DNA of 64,000 bases from Ferrimonas sp. YFM. Lineage in GTDB: Bacteria > Pseudomonadota > Gammaproteobacteria > Enterobacterales > Shewanellaceae. Positions 28,775 to 35,911 of this stretch are shown piece by piece. The position numbers were made by a program, and so were the translations under genes. Location of the stretch: the NCBI RefSeq assembly GCF_030296015.1, contig NZ_AP027368.1, forward strand, positions 3,348,001 through 3,412,000, given 5' to 3'. The notes beneath the pieces were generated by a model. That model was given only the letters and a program-made list of their open reading frames with translations, searched no databases and was not told the origin of the DNA. The stretch's first letter is position 1, and the number at the start of each line of letters is the position of its first letter.

Positions 28775-28919
28775 AATAATTTTCGCTCCATATGAAAACA
28801 ACCAACCCTAATAAGCAGCCCATCTTTACTTCTATTAATTCCAGCACTGGCAACCAACTCGTCTTGTTTCTGCGCCTTCATCAAAACCCCACCAAACAAG
28901 CCTGTCATTAACGAAAACC

Positions 28920-29816
28920 TTAAGCCTTAGCCCACCCCAATTCAACCAGCACAAACCACAAACAACTTAAGGCCAAGTTGGCATCATCATCAGTTAATGG
29001 TCGAGTTTGGTGCCTCTCCTGCTCATTCGGTTTTCCTCGATAATGTAAACGCCTAACAGTGTCAGCACATCGGCTTACCAGGTTTTCTCCATTCCCCTTC
29101 GGGTTGCGCGCTTTGTTTGACTCAACATACTTCCCAACACCTTTGCCCAAATCCAAGTGAAGATCTCCGGCCAACGCGCCAAACACAACTGAAAGAGCAT
29201 CTCGACACCTATCGATGGTATCTACTGGCCCCAGCCGATTAGCACTAGCTTCTACCTTGTCCAGAGTTTGCTGTATTGACCGTAAAGCAGTAGTCGGTTG
29301 GATATGGTGGGCCAGTAGTTCAGGTATCACACCAAAACTATGCAATGCCTTAAGGGTGATCAAAGGTTGTCCATCGACTTGACTCTCAATTGACAAGACC
29401 TTCCAAAACGAATGATAGGGCTCATCACCCAACACTACTTTGGGAAGAGCACTACAAGATCGGAGAGACGTAAGTGAATCGATTTGATAACTAATGGCTT
29501 CAAGTAGCTGGGCAAGACCGCCTCCCCATGGACGAGTATTCAGATCTTTGCGTATGGGGTCTTGAACATGCCAAGTTGCTGGCTGAGAGGAGTACTGTCG
29601 ATAAACGCGCCCTCGGCGAATCTTTGTAATGGGGTCGAAGCTGTCCTCACGGAAGATCAGGCCTGAGTAACCCCAAAGTTCTCTATCAGGAACTTGCATA
29701 TCCACACCAACAAACTCGATGGGCAACATCGGAGTGGGATTTTCAACAGGAGTACCGAAGCTAGAACGACCCTGGTACAACCTCCCTGATAACTTACAAA
29801 AAGCTATCTCTCGCAT
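28920..29816 (-). CDS. hypothetical protein with HEPN-like C-terminal helices
   Basis: 298 residues from the ATG at 29816, chosen because GAAGGAGAGG lies eight bases upstream; an earlier in-frame start overlaps that site. The first 150 residues are mixed, with WGYSGLIFREDSFDP and an ordered region ending WHVQDPIRKDLNTRPWGGG. The last 100 residues form helices with DTIDRCRDALSVVFGALAG, LVSRCADTVRRLHYRGKP and LTDDDANLALSCLWFVLVEL, a pattern like HEPN domains and the C-terminal parts of abortive-infection proteins. That resemblance is by eye. It is upstream of the nuclease-like gene on the same strand. Confidence 0.6.
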   Translation of the reverse strand: MREIAFCKLSGRLYQGRSSFGTPVENPTPMLPIEFVGVDMQVPDRELWGYSGLIFREDSFDPITKIRRGRVYRQYSSQPATWHVQDPIRKDLNTRPWGGGLAQLLEAISYQIDSLTSLRSCSALPKVVLGDEPYHSFWKVLSIESQVDGQPLITLKALHSFGVIPELLAHHIQPTTALRSIQQTLDKVEASANRLGPVDTIDRCRDALSVVFGALAGDLHLDLGKGVGKYVESNKARNPKGNGENLVSRCADTVRRLHYRGKPNEQERHQTRPLTDDDANLALSCLWFVLVELGWAKA

Positions 29817-30222
29817 ACAGCGCCTCTCCTTCAACAACTGATCAATTAGGCTATTTCTAATATGGCTTCGCGCCCCAAAAAGTGGGCTTCTTAAATTTCA
29901 TATTTCGCGGCAGTACAAATCTGACTGAGGAGGCGGTACTGGGGTTAAGCCCCCCTTAGAGATTTAACCTCCCTACTTACCAAAAAACAACGAACACTCT
30001 AGATGATGGCTAGAGCAGTGCTTTGAAGATTGGAAGGATCTCTCCAAAGAAGGGTTCACCAAATATCAGTGCGGCAGGGAGTGTCAAAACAGCTAGGGGC
30101 ACTACCCCTACAACCACAGCAGCTATAGGGAATAGAATGATAACCAAAAACCAAAAAGCGCAGAGGCTCTTTCAACTCCAACTTTAAAGACCTGCCGTTT
30201 TGAGGTCCTACTACACCACTGT
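29817..30222. other. non-coding island segment
   Basis: 406 bases with no supported gene. It carries repeat copy B at 29917-29974 and should contain the promoter for the - strand gene starting at 29816. Confidence 0.4.
29917..29974. repeat. structured island repeat, copy B
   Basis: Direct, diverged copy of 26563-26617. Of the first 24 bases 20 are identical, and the TAGAGATTT block near the end is kept. Here the interior forms GGGG-TTAAG-CCCC. The two copies bracket the two larger - strand genes at a distance of about 3.4 kb. Confidence 0.55.
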
Positions 30223-30441
30223 TTACACTTTGACTGTGCAGCCAGTGGCCCCGGCCTTATGCGCTTCAACTCCGATCTGAAGCCCAAGACCAAATGAACG
30301 CACCATTCCTTCATAGATGTTGTTGATCTGTTCCTCTGTCACGCTTGAAGAGCTAATGGCAAACACACATGTCCCGTCGAAGTCTATAGAGTACTGCCCG
30401 TTCTCAAAATTGAGAGTTAGTTGAAGATCAGTGCTGGCCAT
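30223..30441 (-). CDS. small hypothetical protein
   Basis: 72 residues from the ATG at 30441, six bases after GGAGG; a longer reading to 30501 has no ribosome site. The sequence begins MASTDLQLTLNFENGQYSID and ends GATGCTVKV, with a predicted beta-rich first half and a helix (EEQINNIYEGMVRSFGLG). No family recognised. It lies in the island on the same strand as the larger genes but 400 bases upstream of them. Confidence 0.55.
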   Translation of the reverse strand: MASTDLQLTLNFENGQYSIDFDGTCVFAISSSSVTEEQINNIYEGMVRSFGLGLQIGVEAHKAGATGCTVKV

Positions 30442-30525
30442 CAATTGCCTCCATGAGCATTCGGCTTGATTCAGAGTCCCTTTCTCAATAGCACCACACA
30501 AACATCCAGTGAATCAACAAATAAA

Positions 30526-30561
30526 CCCCTCAGCTTGGGGTGAGGTGGCCTCAAGTTGAGG
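30526..30561. promoter_or_regulatory. overlapping GAGG/CCTC palindromes
   Basis: CCTCA (30528-30532) pairs with TGAGG (30541-30545), and CCTCAA (30549-30554) faces TTGAGG (30556-30561) around a single G. The region is between two - strand genes; it could be a terminator for the upstream small gene or an operator before the 72-residue gene. Confidence 0.35.
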
Positions 30562-30592
30562 TGAAGTCATCACTCCTCAAACACAGTGGTGA

Positions 30593-30796
30593 TCAGTGTT
30601 TTGCCATCGAGCCGGATCCCCCTTTTTTCTCACAGACTCTAATCCAGCGGTCAAAACTCTTGACGCTAAGCCCTTGTGGCTTCATATCGTCTCGGACAAT
30701 GTCCCATTCAGTAGAGTACCTCTGAGCTTGACGATACCTAATGGCTTGGTAAGCCGTCTGATAATGTTTGGTGAGCAGCCTAGCGGTTTCAAGCAT
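30593..30796 (-). CDS. small hypothetical protein at the island edge
   Basis: 67 residues from the ATG at 30796, starting MLETARLLTKHYQTAYQAIR; the frame stays open upstream through the attachment-like repeat, but the longer product would be read through tRNA-derived sequence and has no ribosome site. The body contains STEWDIVRDDMKPQGLSVKS, which may form two helices. It sits 17 bases inside the right boundary, the position where excisionase or recombinase-linked genes often lie, but I see no similarity to one. Confidence 0.45.
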   Translation of the reverse strand: MLETARLLTKHYQTAYQAIRYRQAQRYSTEWDIVRDDMKPQGLSVKSFDRWIRVCEKKGGSGSMAKH

Positions 30797-30812
30797 CTGC
30801 TCTTCTTCGGGT

Positions 30813-30838
30813 GGTTCGACTCCTCTTGGGGAGGCCAC
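30813..30838. repeat. attachment-site-like repeat, right copy
   Basis: 24 of 26 bases match the tRNA-Arg 3' end at 25414-25439, including an unbroken GGTTCGA, TCCTC and TGGGGAGGCCAC. No tRNA body precedes it, so it is not a second tRNA gene. Interpreted as attR. Confidence 0.72.
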
Positions 30839-30980
30839 TTCAGTAGAGAAGGAATGGCACTGGATGACGGCCTTCGCAACAAAGGGCCTCCAGGGATAAT
30901 AGGAGTGTTGCTTGAGCCCCACTACCGACCTGATGGTCAATGACGGAAGCTAATTCGGGAAGCTTTCAGACCGGAAAAGA

Positions 30981-32858
30981 CTACAGCTCCGTCTCCCCCA
31001 TCATTGCCTCCTCTTCCAGCTCATCATCCATGGAAGTGTCCATAGCAAAGTGGCGCGTCTGCCAGCGCTCGAGAATCCAGGCTTCCAGCGCTTGGCGGCG
31101 ATGATTAAGGGTTTCCGCATTCCAGTCATCGTAAGTGGCCAGCTTGCGCTCCTGCTTGATGCAGGAGTCACTGTAACTGGGGCTGACGCCAGGGGCACCC
31201 TTCTTTCGCTGAAAATCGAAGTTGGAGTAGCTGGCGTTGTCCTTGGTCAGCACCAGGTTGCCCAGGTCGTGCAGGTGGGTGGCGCGCTCCTCGTCACTCC
31301 ACACCTTAAGCCAATGGGAGTCTTCCGCCGGAGTTTGGGGCAGGATGTGTTCGATGGTGGAGTCCTTGGCCAGCTCCTGCCAGGTGATTTTCGGCTTGCT
31401 GCCCTTGCCCTCTTTGTCCATCAGGTGGTGCTCGTATTCAAACAGGGTGTATTTGAGCAGCCTGCGCCAGTGGTACCACTTACCCGGCTCCTTCAATTGA
31501 ACCGCAAAGGCACTGTCACTGGCGTAATAACGAATCAAGTCATGAATCTTGGCGACTATGGCCTCCAAATTCAGCTGACTTTGATTAAACAGCTCGTGGC
31601 CCCAGCGATACAGAGTGGAGCTGCCTGAGTTACTGCGCTTGCCCTCGAACAGAAACACCCGATAGGCGTAGCACTCCAGCGCCTGCAGCAATTCGATGTA
31701 CTGGGCTTCTGTTACCTCGCCGGCTTGCCAACGGCTTCGAGCGGCCACCAACAAAGGCAAGAAGTTGGCGATGTTGCCGGTGTTGTTGATCCGCTCCAGC
31801 CAGGCCAGTTCGGCGGCGGAATCGGTGTTATCCGCCGTAGGGCTGATGACGACCTGGTAGTGGCGGGCTACCTCAGGTAATCCCTTTACGAACTTCAGCA
31901 TAAAGGCGCGGGTTTCCGCCTTGGTTTTAGTGGCCTTTCCAGGCTGTCCATCGACAGCAAAATCTCTCAGCGGGATGTACTGAGGTTGCTTGAAGCCGTC
32001 ATAACCCTTCCAGTTTTTCGGCAGATGATGGCAATAAAGAGTCCACGCCAGGCGCAGACATTGAGACTCGCTGCCACCAGCGTCGCCCACAAAGCCATAG
32101 GTGTCACGCCAGGCCAGGTTCACCCGGCTGGTCAGTTCCTCACGCTCCTCGGGTGCACCATTGCGGGCAATCCAGTGCATCAGGTAGTTTTTCAGCAGCT
32201 CCAGCACCGACAGCTCTTTGCCCCGGGAATTCATCAGCTCGAAGGTCATGCCAATCTCACACTCCTCCTCGATGGTGTAGGAGGTAAACACTAACTTACC
32301 GGTGATCGCCTCAAACAGCTGGATCAGGTAATCCACGCCCTTGGCATCGTCAGTCAAAAGCTCAGCGACGTGGGCCTGAAAGTAGGCGGTGGCTTCGCAC
32401 AGACGGCGCTGATGTGGGGTGGTGGGTAGCTTGAGCGGCCGTCCCTCTGACAGCAGCCGATGGAACAGCTCGGCGGTGTCATTATTCAGGGTGAGCTTGC
32501 AGCGCAAACCGTCGTAGAGAAAGTCGGCGATGTCCCGCTCATACTCGGTCCGCCCCTTGGCTATCAGGGCATTAATGATCACCGACAGATACAAGCAGGT
32601 CGTTGTCAGGCGCTGTTGGCCATCCACCACATCGACCACCTTAGCCGGTCGGCGCCCATAGGTGGCGGTAGGGTGACTGGCCTGATAGGTCACCACGGTG
32701 CCGGTGTAGTGGTAGTGAACATTGTCGTCGGTAACCAAGGCATCCAGATCCTCAACGAAATCCCGCCACTGCTTCTTCTCCCAGGCGTAACCCCGCTGAT
32801 AGTCGGGAATGTGGAACAGGGTGCTGGAGAAAAGGTCGGTAAGCGATTGCTTGTTCAT
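30981..32858 (-). CDS. DUF262-DUF1524 (GmrSD-type) protein
   Basis: 625 residues. The DUF262 domain is N-terminal with IPDYQRGYAWEKKQWRDFVE and the catalytic-type motif VVDGQQRLTTT (residues 78-87); the DUF1524 HNH-like domain is C-terminal with STIEHILPQTPAEDSHW (His near residue 503) and HDLGNLVLTKDNASYSN. This single-chain order is that of GmrSD type IV restriction enzymes and related anti-phage proteins, where DUF262 is an NTP-hydrolysing/DNA-sensing domain. AGGA lies nine bases before the ATG. GC content and codon use match the core genome and not the adjacent island, and it lies outside the attachment repeat. Confidence 0.88.
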   Translation of the reverse strand: MNKQSLTDLFSSTLFHIPDYQRGYAWEKKQWRDFVEDLDALVTDDNVHYHYTGTVVTYQASHPTATYGRRPAKVVDVVDGQQRLTTTCLYLSVIINALIAKGRTEYERDIADFLYDGLRCKLTLNNDTAELFHRLLSEGRPLKLPTTPHQRRLCEATAYFQAHVAELLTDDAKGVDYLIQLFEAITGKLVFTSYTIEEECEIGMTFELMNSRGKELSVLELLKNYLMHWIARNGAPEEREELTSRVNLAWRDTYGFVGDAGGSESQCLRLAWTLYCHHLPKNWKGYDGFKQPQYIPLRDFAVDGQPGKATKTKAETRAFMLKFVKGLPEVARHYQVVISPTADNTDSAAELAWLERINNTGNIANFLPLLVAARSRWQAGEVTEAQYIELLQALECYAYRVFLFEGKRSNSGSSTLYRWGHELFNQSQLNLEAIVAKIHDLIRYYASDSAFAVQLKEPGKWYHWRRLLKYTLFEYEHHLMDKEGKGSKPKITWQELAKDSTIEHILPQTPAEDSHWLKVWSDEERATHLHDLGNLVLTKDNASYSNFDFQRKKGAPGVSPSYSDSCIKQERKLATYDDWNAETLNHRRQALEAWILERWQTRHFAMDTSMDDELEEEAMMGETEL

Positions 32859-33040
32859 TGAGTGGTTCCTGACTCATCAAGGGTGTGCCAAAGACCGCCT
32901 CTGACATCACAACAAAGCCTTATACCATGGTGACTTATGCTTTGAGTAGTGGACGGGTCACGGCAGGGGAATGGAGCTGGACGACAGGGCTGACAGAAAA
33001 ACCCCGCCACCAGCCCGAAGACCGATGACGGGGAGGTCGA

Positions 33041-34282
33041 TTACTGGTTGGGCATCAGTGGGGCGATAACCCGAGGCAGGACGCCCTGAAGCTTGGAAAT
33101 GGCTACGCCGTAGTTGGTGATGGGCACGCCGCGGCGCTGACACTCGCGCACCCGGCGCAGCATCTCGGTGCGGTTGAACATGCAGGCGCCGCAGTGGATC
33201 ACCAGGGCGTACTCCTCCAGGTTGTCCGGGAAATCGTGGCCACTGACCACATCGAACTGCAGGCTCTTGCCGGTGTATTTACCAATCCAGTTGGGCAGTT
33301 TCACCCGGCCGATGTCATCCTCCTGCACATTGTGGCTGCAGGCCTCAGCGATCAGCACCTTGTCGCCCTCTTCCAGGCTGTCGAAGCGCTCGGCCCCCGC
33401 CACCATGGGCGGCAGGTCGCCCTTGAAGCGGGCAAACAAGCTGGAGAAGGTGGTCAGGGGAATGGAGTTGGGCACCACCTGGTCGACGAACTTGATCACC
33501 TGGGCGTCGGTGATCACCAGCTTGGGCGGTGTGGTGAAGCGCTTCAGTGCGTCGGCCAGTTCGGTCTCCTTGACCACCATGGCCATGGCGCTTCGGTCCA
33601 GGGCTTCGCGCAATACCTGCACCTGGGGCAGGATGAGACGCCCCTTGGGGGCGGCGGTGTCGATGGGCGCCACACACAGCACCACGTCACCACTGCGGTA
33701 GAGATCCCCGGCCAGCACTGGTTCTGCCTTGAGCTCCTCCGGTGCCAATTCAAACAGCCGCTGCTTCAGGGCCGAGATATTGCTGCCGGTGGTGGCGGAG
33801 ACGCAGATGTGGGCCAGGCTGCGCTCCAGGCAGAAAGCCAGATCATCCCGGGAGGGCTGATGGCTGTCGCCCTTGTTGAACACCACCAGAAACGGCAGCT
33901 CGAGAGACTGCATCTGCTCAATCAGCGCCAGTTCGTAGTCACCCAGCCCCTGATCGTCGGCGATGAGCATCGCCATGTCGGCGCGGCACAACACCTTGTG
34001 GGTGGCGCCCACTCGCAGGGCGCCGAGGTCGCCCTCATCGTCGATGCCGGCGGTATCGAAGATGGTCACCGGCCCCAGTGGCAGCAGCTCATAGGGCTTG
34101 GCCACCGCGTCTGTGGTGGTGCCCTTGGTCTCTGAGACGATAGAGATCTGCTGGCCGGTCATGGCGTTGAGCAGGGAGGATTTTCCCACGTTGCGGCGGC
34201 CCACCAGGGCTATCTGGTAGCGCATGCCCCGGGGCGTGGCCTGGGCCGCAGCGTCGGCGGCGTTTTGCATTCCGGTACACAT
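33041..34282 (-). CDS. hydF: [FeFe]-hydrogenase H-cluster maturation GTPase HydF
   Basis: 413 residues from the ATG at 34282, with GGAG eight bases upstream. The N-terminal GTPase has P-loop ALVGRRNVGKSSLLNAMTG, switch sequence TKGTTTD and TIFDTAGIDD. The C-terminal cluster domain has HNVQEDD and HCGACMFNRTEMLRR with the conserved Cys residues that hold the [4Fe-4S] cluster. HydF is the scaffold that delivers the 2Fe subcluster to HydA. Last gene of hydGXEF, one base after hydE. Confidence 0.95.
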   Translation of the reverse strand: MCTGMQNAADAAAQATPRGMRYQIALVGRRNVGKSSLLNAMTGQQISIVSETKGTTTDAVAKPYELLPLGPVTIFDTAGIDDEGDLGALRVGATHKVLCRADMAMLIADDQGLGDYELALIEQMQSLELPFLVVFNKGDSHQPSRDDLAFCLERSLAHICVSATTGSNISALKQRLFELAPEELKAEPVLAGDLYRSGDVVLCVAPIDTAAPKGRLILPQVQVLREALDRSAMAMVVKETELADALKRFTTPPKLVITDAQVIKFVDQVVPNSIPLTTFSSLFARFKGDLPPMVAGAERFDSLEEGDKVLIAEACSHNVQEDDIGRVKLPNWIGKYTGKSLQFDVVSGHDFPDNLEEYALVIHCGACMFNRTEMLRRVRECQRRGVPITNYGVAISKLQGVLPRVIAPLMPNQ

Positions 34283-34283
34283 A

Positions 34284-35300
34284 TCAATGACTCCTGGAAT
34301 CACCACGGGCACTAGAGGGCTCCAGGCCGTGCTGTTTTATCTGGTTGCGTATGACCTCCAGCCGCTCGCGCAGGAACGCCTTGGCGGCGTTCTTGCCGGG
34401 GTAGATGTCATACTTGGAAAACACATGCTGTGGGGTGAACGACGGCATCACCACGTTGCAGCCCCGCAGCAGAGCCAGGGCGCGAGCGCCGGGCTCCAGA
34501 GCCTCCAGCGAGCTGGTGGCGGGGATGTTGGCCCCGGGGTTCATCAGCCGCAGGATGGCGCTGACCCTGTGGCTTTTGAGCACACAGCCGTTGCCGGAGA
34601 GGGCCATGGGGGTCTGAGGGTGGGCCACGAAGGGCCCGCAGGCGATCATATCCAGCTTAAGCCGGGTCAGTTCGATAATGTCCTGAGCCAGAATCTCGTC
34701 GGTCATCCCCGGCAGATCGGTGATGATGCCGCAGCCAGTCTGGTAGCCCAGGGCCTGAATCCCCTTAAGCCTGTCCAGACGCTCATCGAAGTTGGCCTTG
34801 GGGCGGGACTCGGCAAACAGCCTGCGGTTGAAGGTTTCCATCTTCAGCAGGTAGCGGTCGGCCCCCGCCTCTCGCCAGGCTTTAAGCTCCTCCAGGCTGC
34901 GATCCCCTAGGGACAGGGTGATCGCCAGCTTGTGTTTGGCATTGATTTGATGAATCAGCTGGGTGATGTCATCACAGCGGAACTTGGTGTCGTCACCGGA
35001 TTGCAGCACCAGGGTGCCCATGCCGAAGCTGGCCACCTGATCGGCCGCCTCAAGAATCTGATTGTGGCTGAGGCGATAACGCACCACCTCCCGGTTGGCG
35101 CTGCGCAGGCCGCAGTAGTGACAGTCGTTACGGCAGTGGTTGGAGAACTCGACGATGCCGCGCATAAACACCTGATCGCCAAAGGCGAGCTCTGTGGCCA
35201 GCCGGGCGCGGCTGAACAGCCAGTCGTCGTCGCTGCCGCCGAGCAGTTCCAGCACCTGTTGCCGGCTGAGCGGCATCTGGTCAGCCAGGGGCGGACTCAT
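34284..35300 (-). CDS. hydE: [FeFe]-hydrogenase maturase HydE
   Basis: 338 residues from the ATG at 35300, overlapping the hydX stop (TCAT on +) with GGGGAG eight bases upstream. Radical SAM motif CRNDCHYCGLR near residue 55-65; then SGDDTKFRCDD, ALGYQTGCGIITDLPGMTDE and the FVAHPQTPM region typical of HydE. It takes part in building the dithiomethylamine-bearing diiron precursor. Coupled translation with hydX and hydF. Confidence 0.94.
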   Translation of the reverse strand: MSPPLADQMPLSRQQVLELLGGSDDDWLFSRARLATELAFGDQVFMRGIVEFSNHCRNDCHYCGLRSANREVVRYRLSHNQILEAADQVASFGMGTLVLQSGDDTKFRCDDITQLIHQINAKHKLAITLSLGDRSLEELKAWREAGADRYLLKMETFNRRLFAESRPKANFDERLDRLKGIQALGYQTGCGIITDLPGMTDEILAQDIIELTRLKLDMIACGPFVAHPQTPMALSGNGCVLKSHRVSAILRLMNPGANIPATSSLEALEPGARALALLRGCNVVMPSFTPQHVFSKYDIYPGKNAAKAFLRERLEVIRNQIKQHGLEPSSARGDSRSH

Positions 35301-35911
35301 GACCGGCACTCCCCGGCTCTAGGGCTCACCTTTGCGGCGGCGATGCACTCCTGCACATAGCGGCCCAGGGCGATGGCCCAGGGCTCACTCTGCGTGGGTA
35401 CCTGCCCCAGGTTAAACCACTGAATCAACGCCCCCGGCGCCAGGCCCAGGACGCAGGCATCCAGTTGCAACCACAGGCCCAGGGCTGCGGGCTCCGGGCT
35501 GTGGGCATAGTGGCCGACAAACAGGGTGTCGCCCACCAACAGCTGAGGCTGCAGCGGCAGGGCGCTGGTGAGCACTAACTTCACCTGGTTGGGAAACGCC
35601 TCAGACAAATCGTTGCACCACTGGCGTGAAGCGGCGTACACCCGGGAAACTTGTCCCGGAGTCATCCCCTGGCGCAGCACCTGGGAGAACTCCTGACGCC
35701 AGCATTTGGGCGGCAACACCGACAGTATGGTCAGGCGCTTGAGGCTGCCGTCAGCCAGGCGGCGACGCAGCATTGCCTCCACCGGCGAGCCGGCGAAGTT
35801 GTCGTAGATGGCGGCGTGCAGCACCACCTCGCTGGCCTCCTCCAGGGCCGCCAGCAGGGCGCCTCTGTCCAGGCCGGGGCTGGGGCGCACGCCCCTTTGT
35901 GAAACGCTCAT
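35297..35911 (-). CDS. hydX: HydX, hydrogenase-operon protein of unknown function
   Basis: 204 residues. The ATG at 35911 overlaps the hydG stop by one base (TGATG); a GTG one codon earlier is possible. Position between hydG and hydE, as in Shewanella oneidensis hydGXEF, supports the name. No domain is evident to me by eye. Notable parts: LTILSVLPPKCWRQEFSQVL and VKLVLTSALPLQPQLLVGD, with a compact alpha/beta look that recalls phospholipase D-like or ligand-binding folds, but I cannot support that. Its role in maturation is unknown. Confidence 0.7.
   Translation of the reverse strand: MSVSQRGVRPSPGLDRGALLAALEEASEVVLHAAIYDNFAGSPVEAMLRRRLADGSLKRLTILSVLPPKCWRQEFSQVLRQGMTPGQVSRVYAASRQWCNDLSEAFPNQVKLVLTSALPLQPQLLVGDTLFVGHYAHSPEPAALGLWLQLDACVLGLAPGALIQWFNLGQVPTQSEPWAIALGRYVQECIAAAKVSPRAGECRS

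Larger units (their letters stand above)
25439..30838. mobile_element. small tRNA-Arg-associated genomic island
   Basis: About 5.4 kb bounded by a 26-base direct repeat (24 identical) whose left copy is the tRNA-Arg(CCT) 3' end. The interior is AT-rich beside the GC-rich neighbours, has long non-coding gaps, AT-ending codons and no gene that I recognise as core. No integrase, transposase or excisionase is identifiable, so it is either a remnant or moved by an enzyme supplied elsewhere. The cargo is one + strand orphan gene, two larger - strand genes with nuclease and HEPN-like features, and two small - strand orphans. Confidence 0.7.

Noticed and set aside
30813-30838. a second tRNA gene
   Set aside because: Only the T arm and 3' acceptor strand are present; there is no D arm, anticodon stem or 5' acceptor strand upstream. 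It fits an attachment-site copy.
33168-34135. 313-residue + strand frame over hydF
   Set aside because: hydF is unmistakable by P-loop and cluster motifs; the + frame is its complement.
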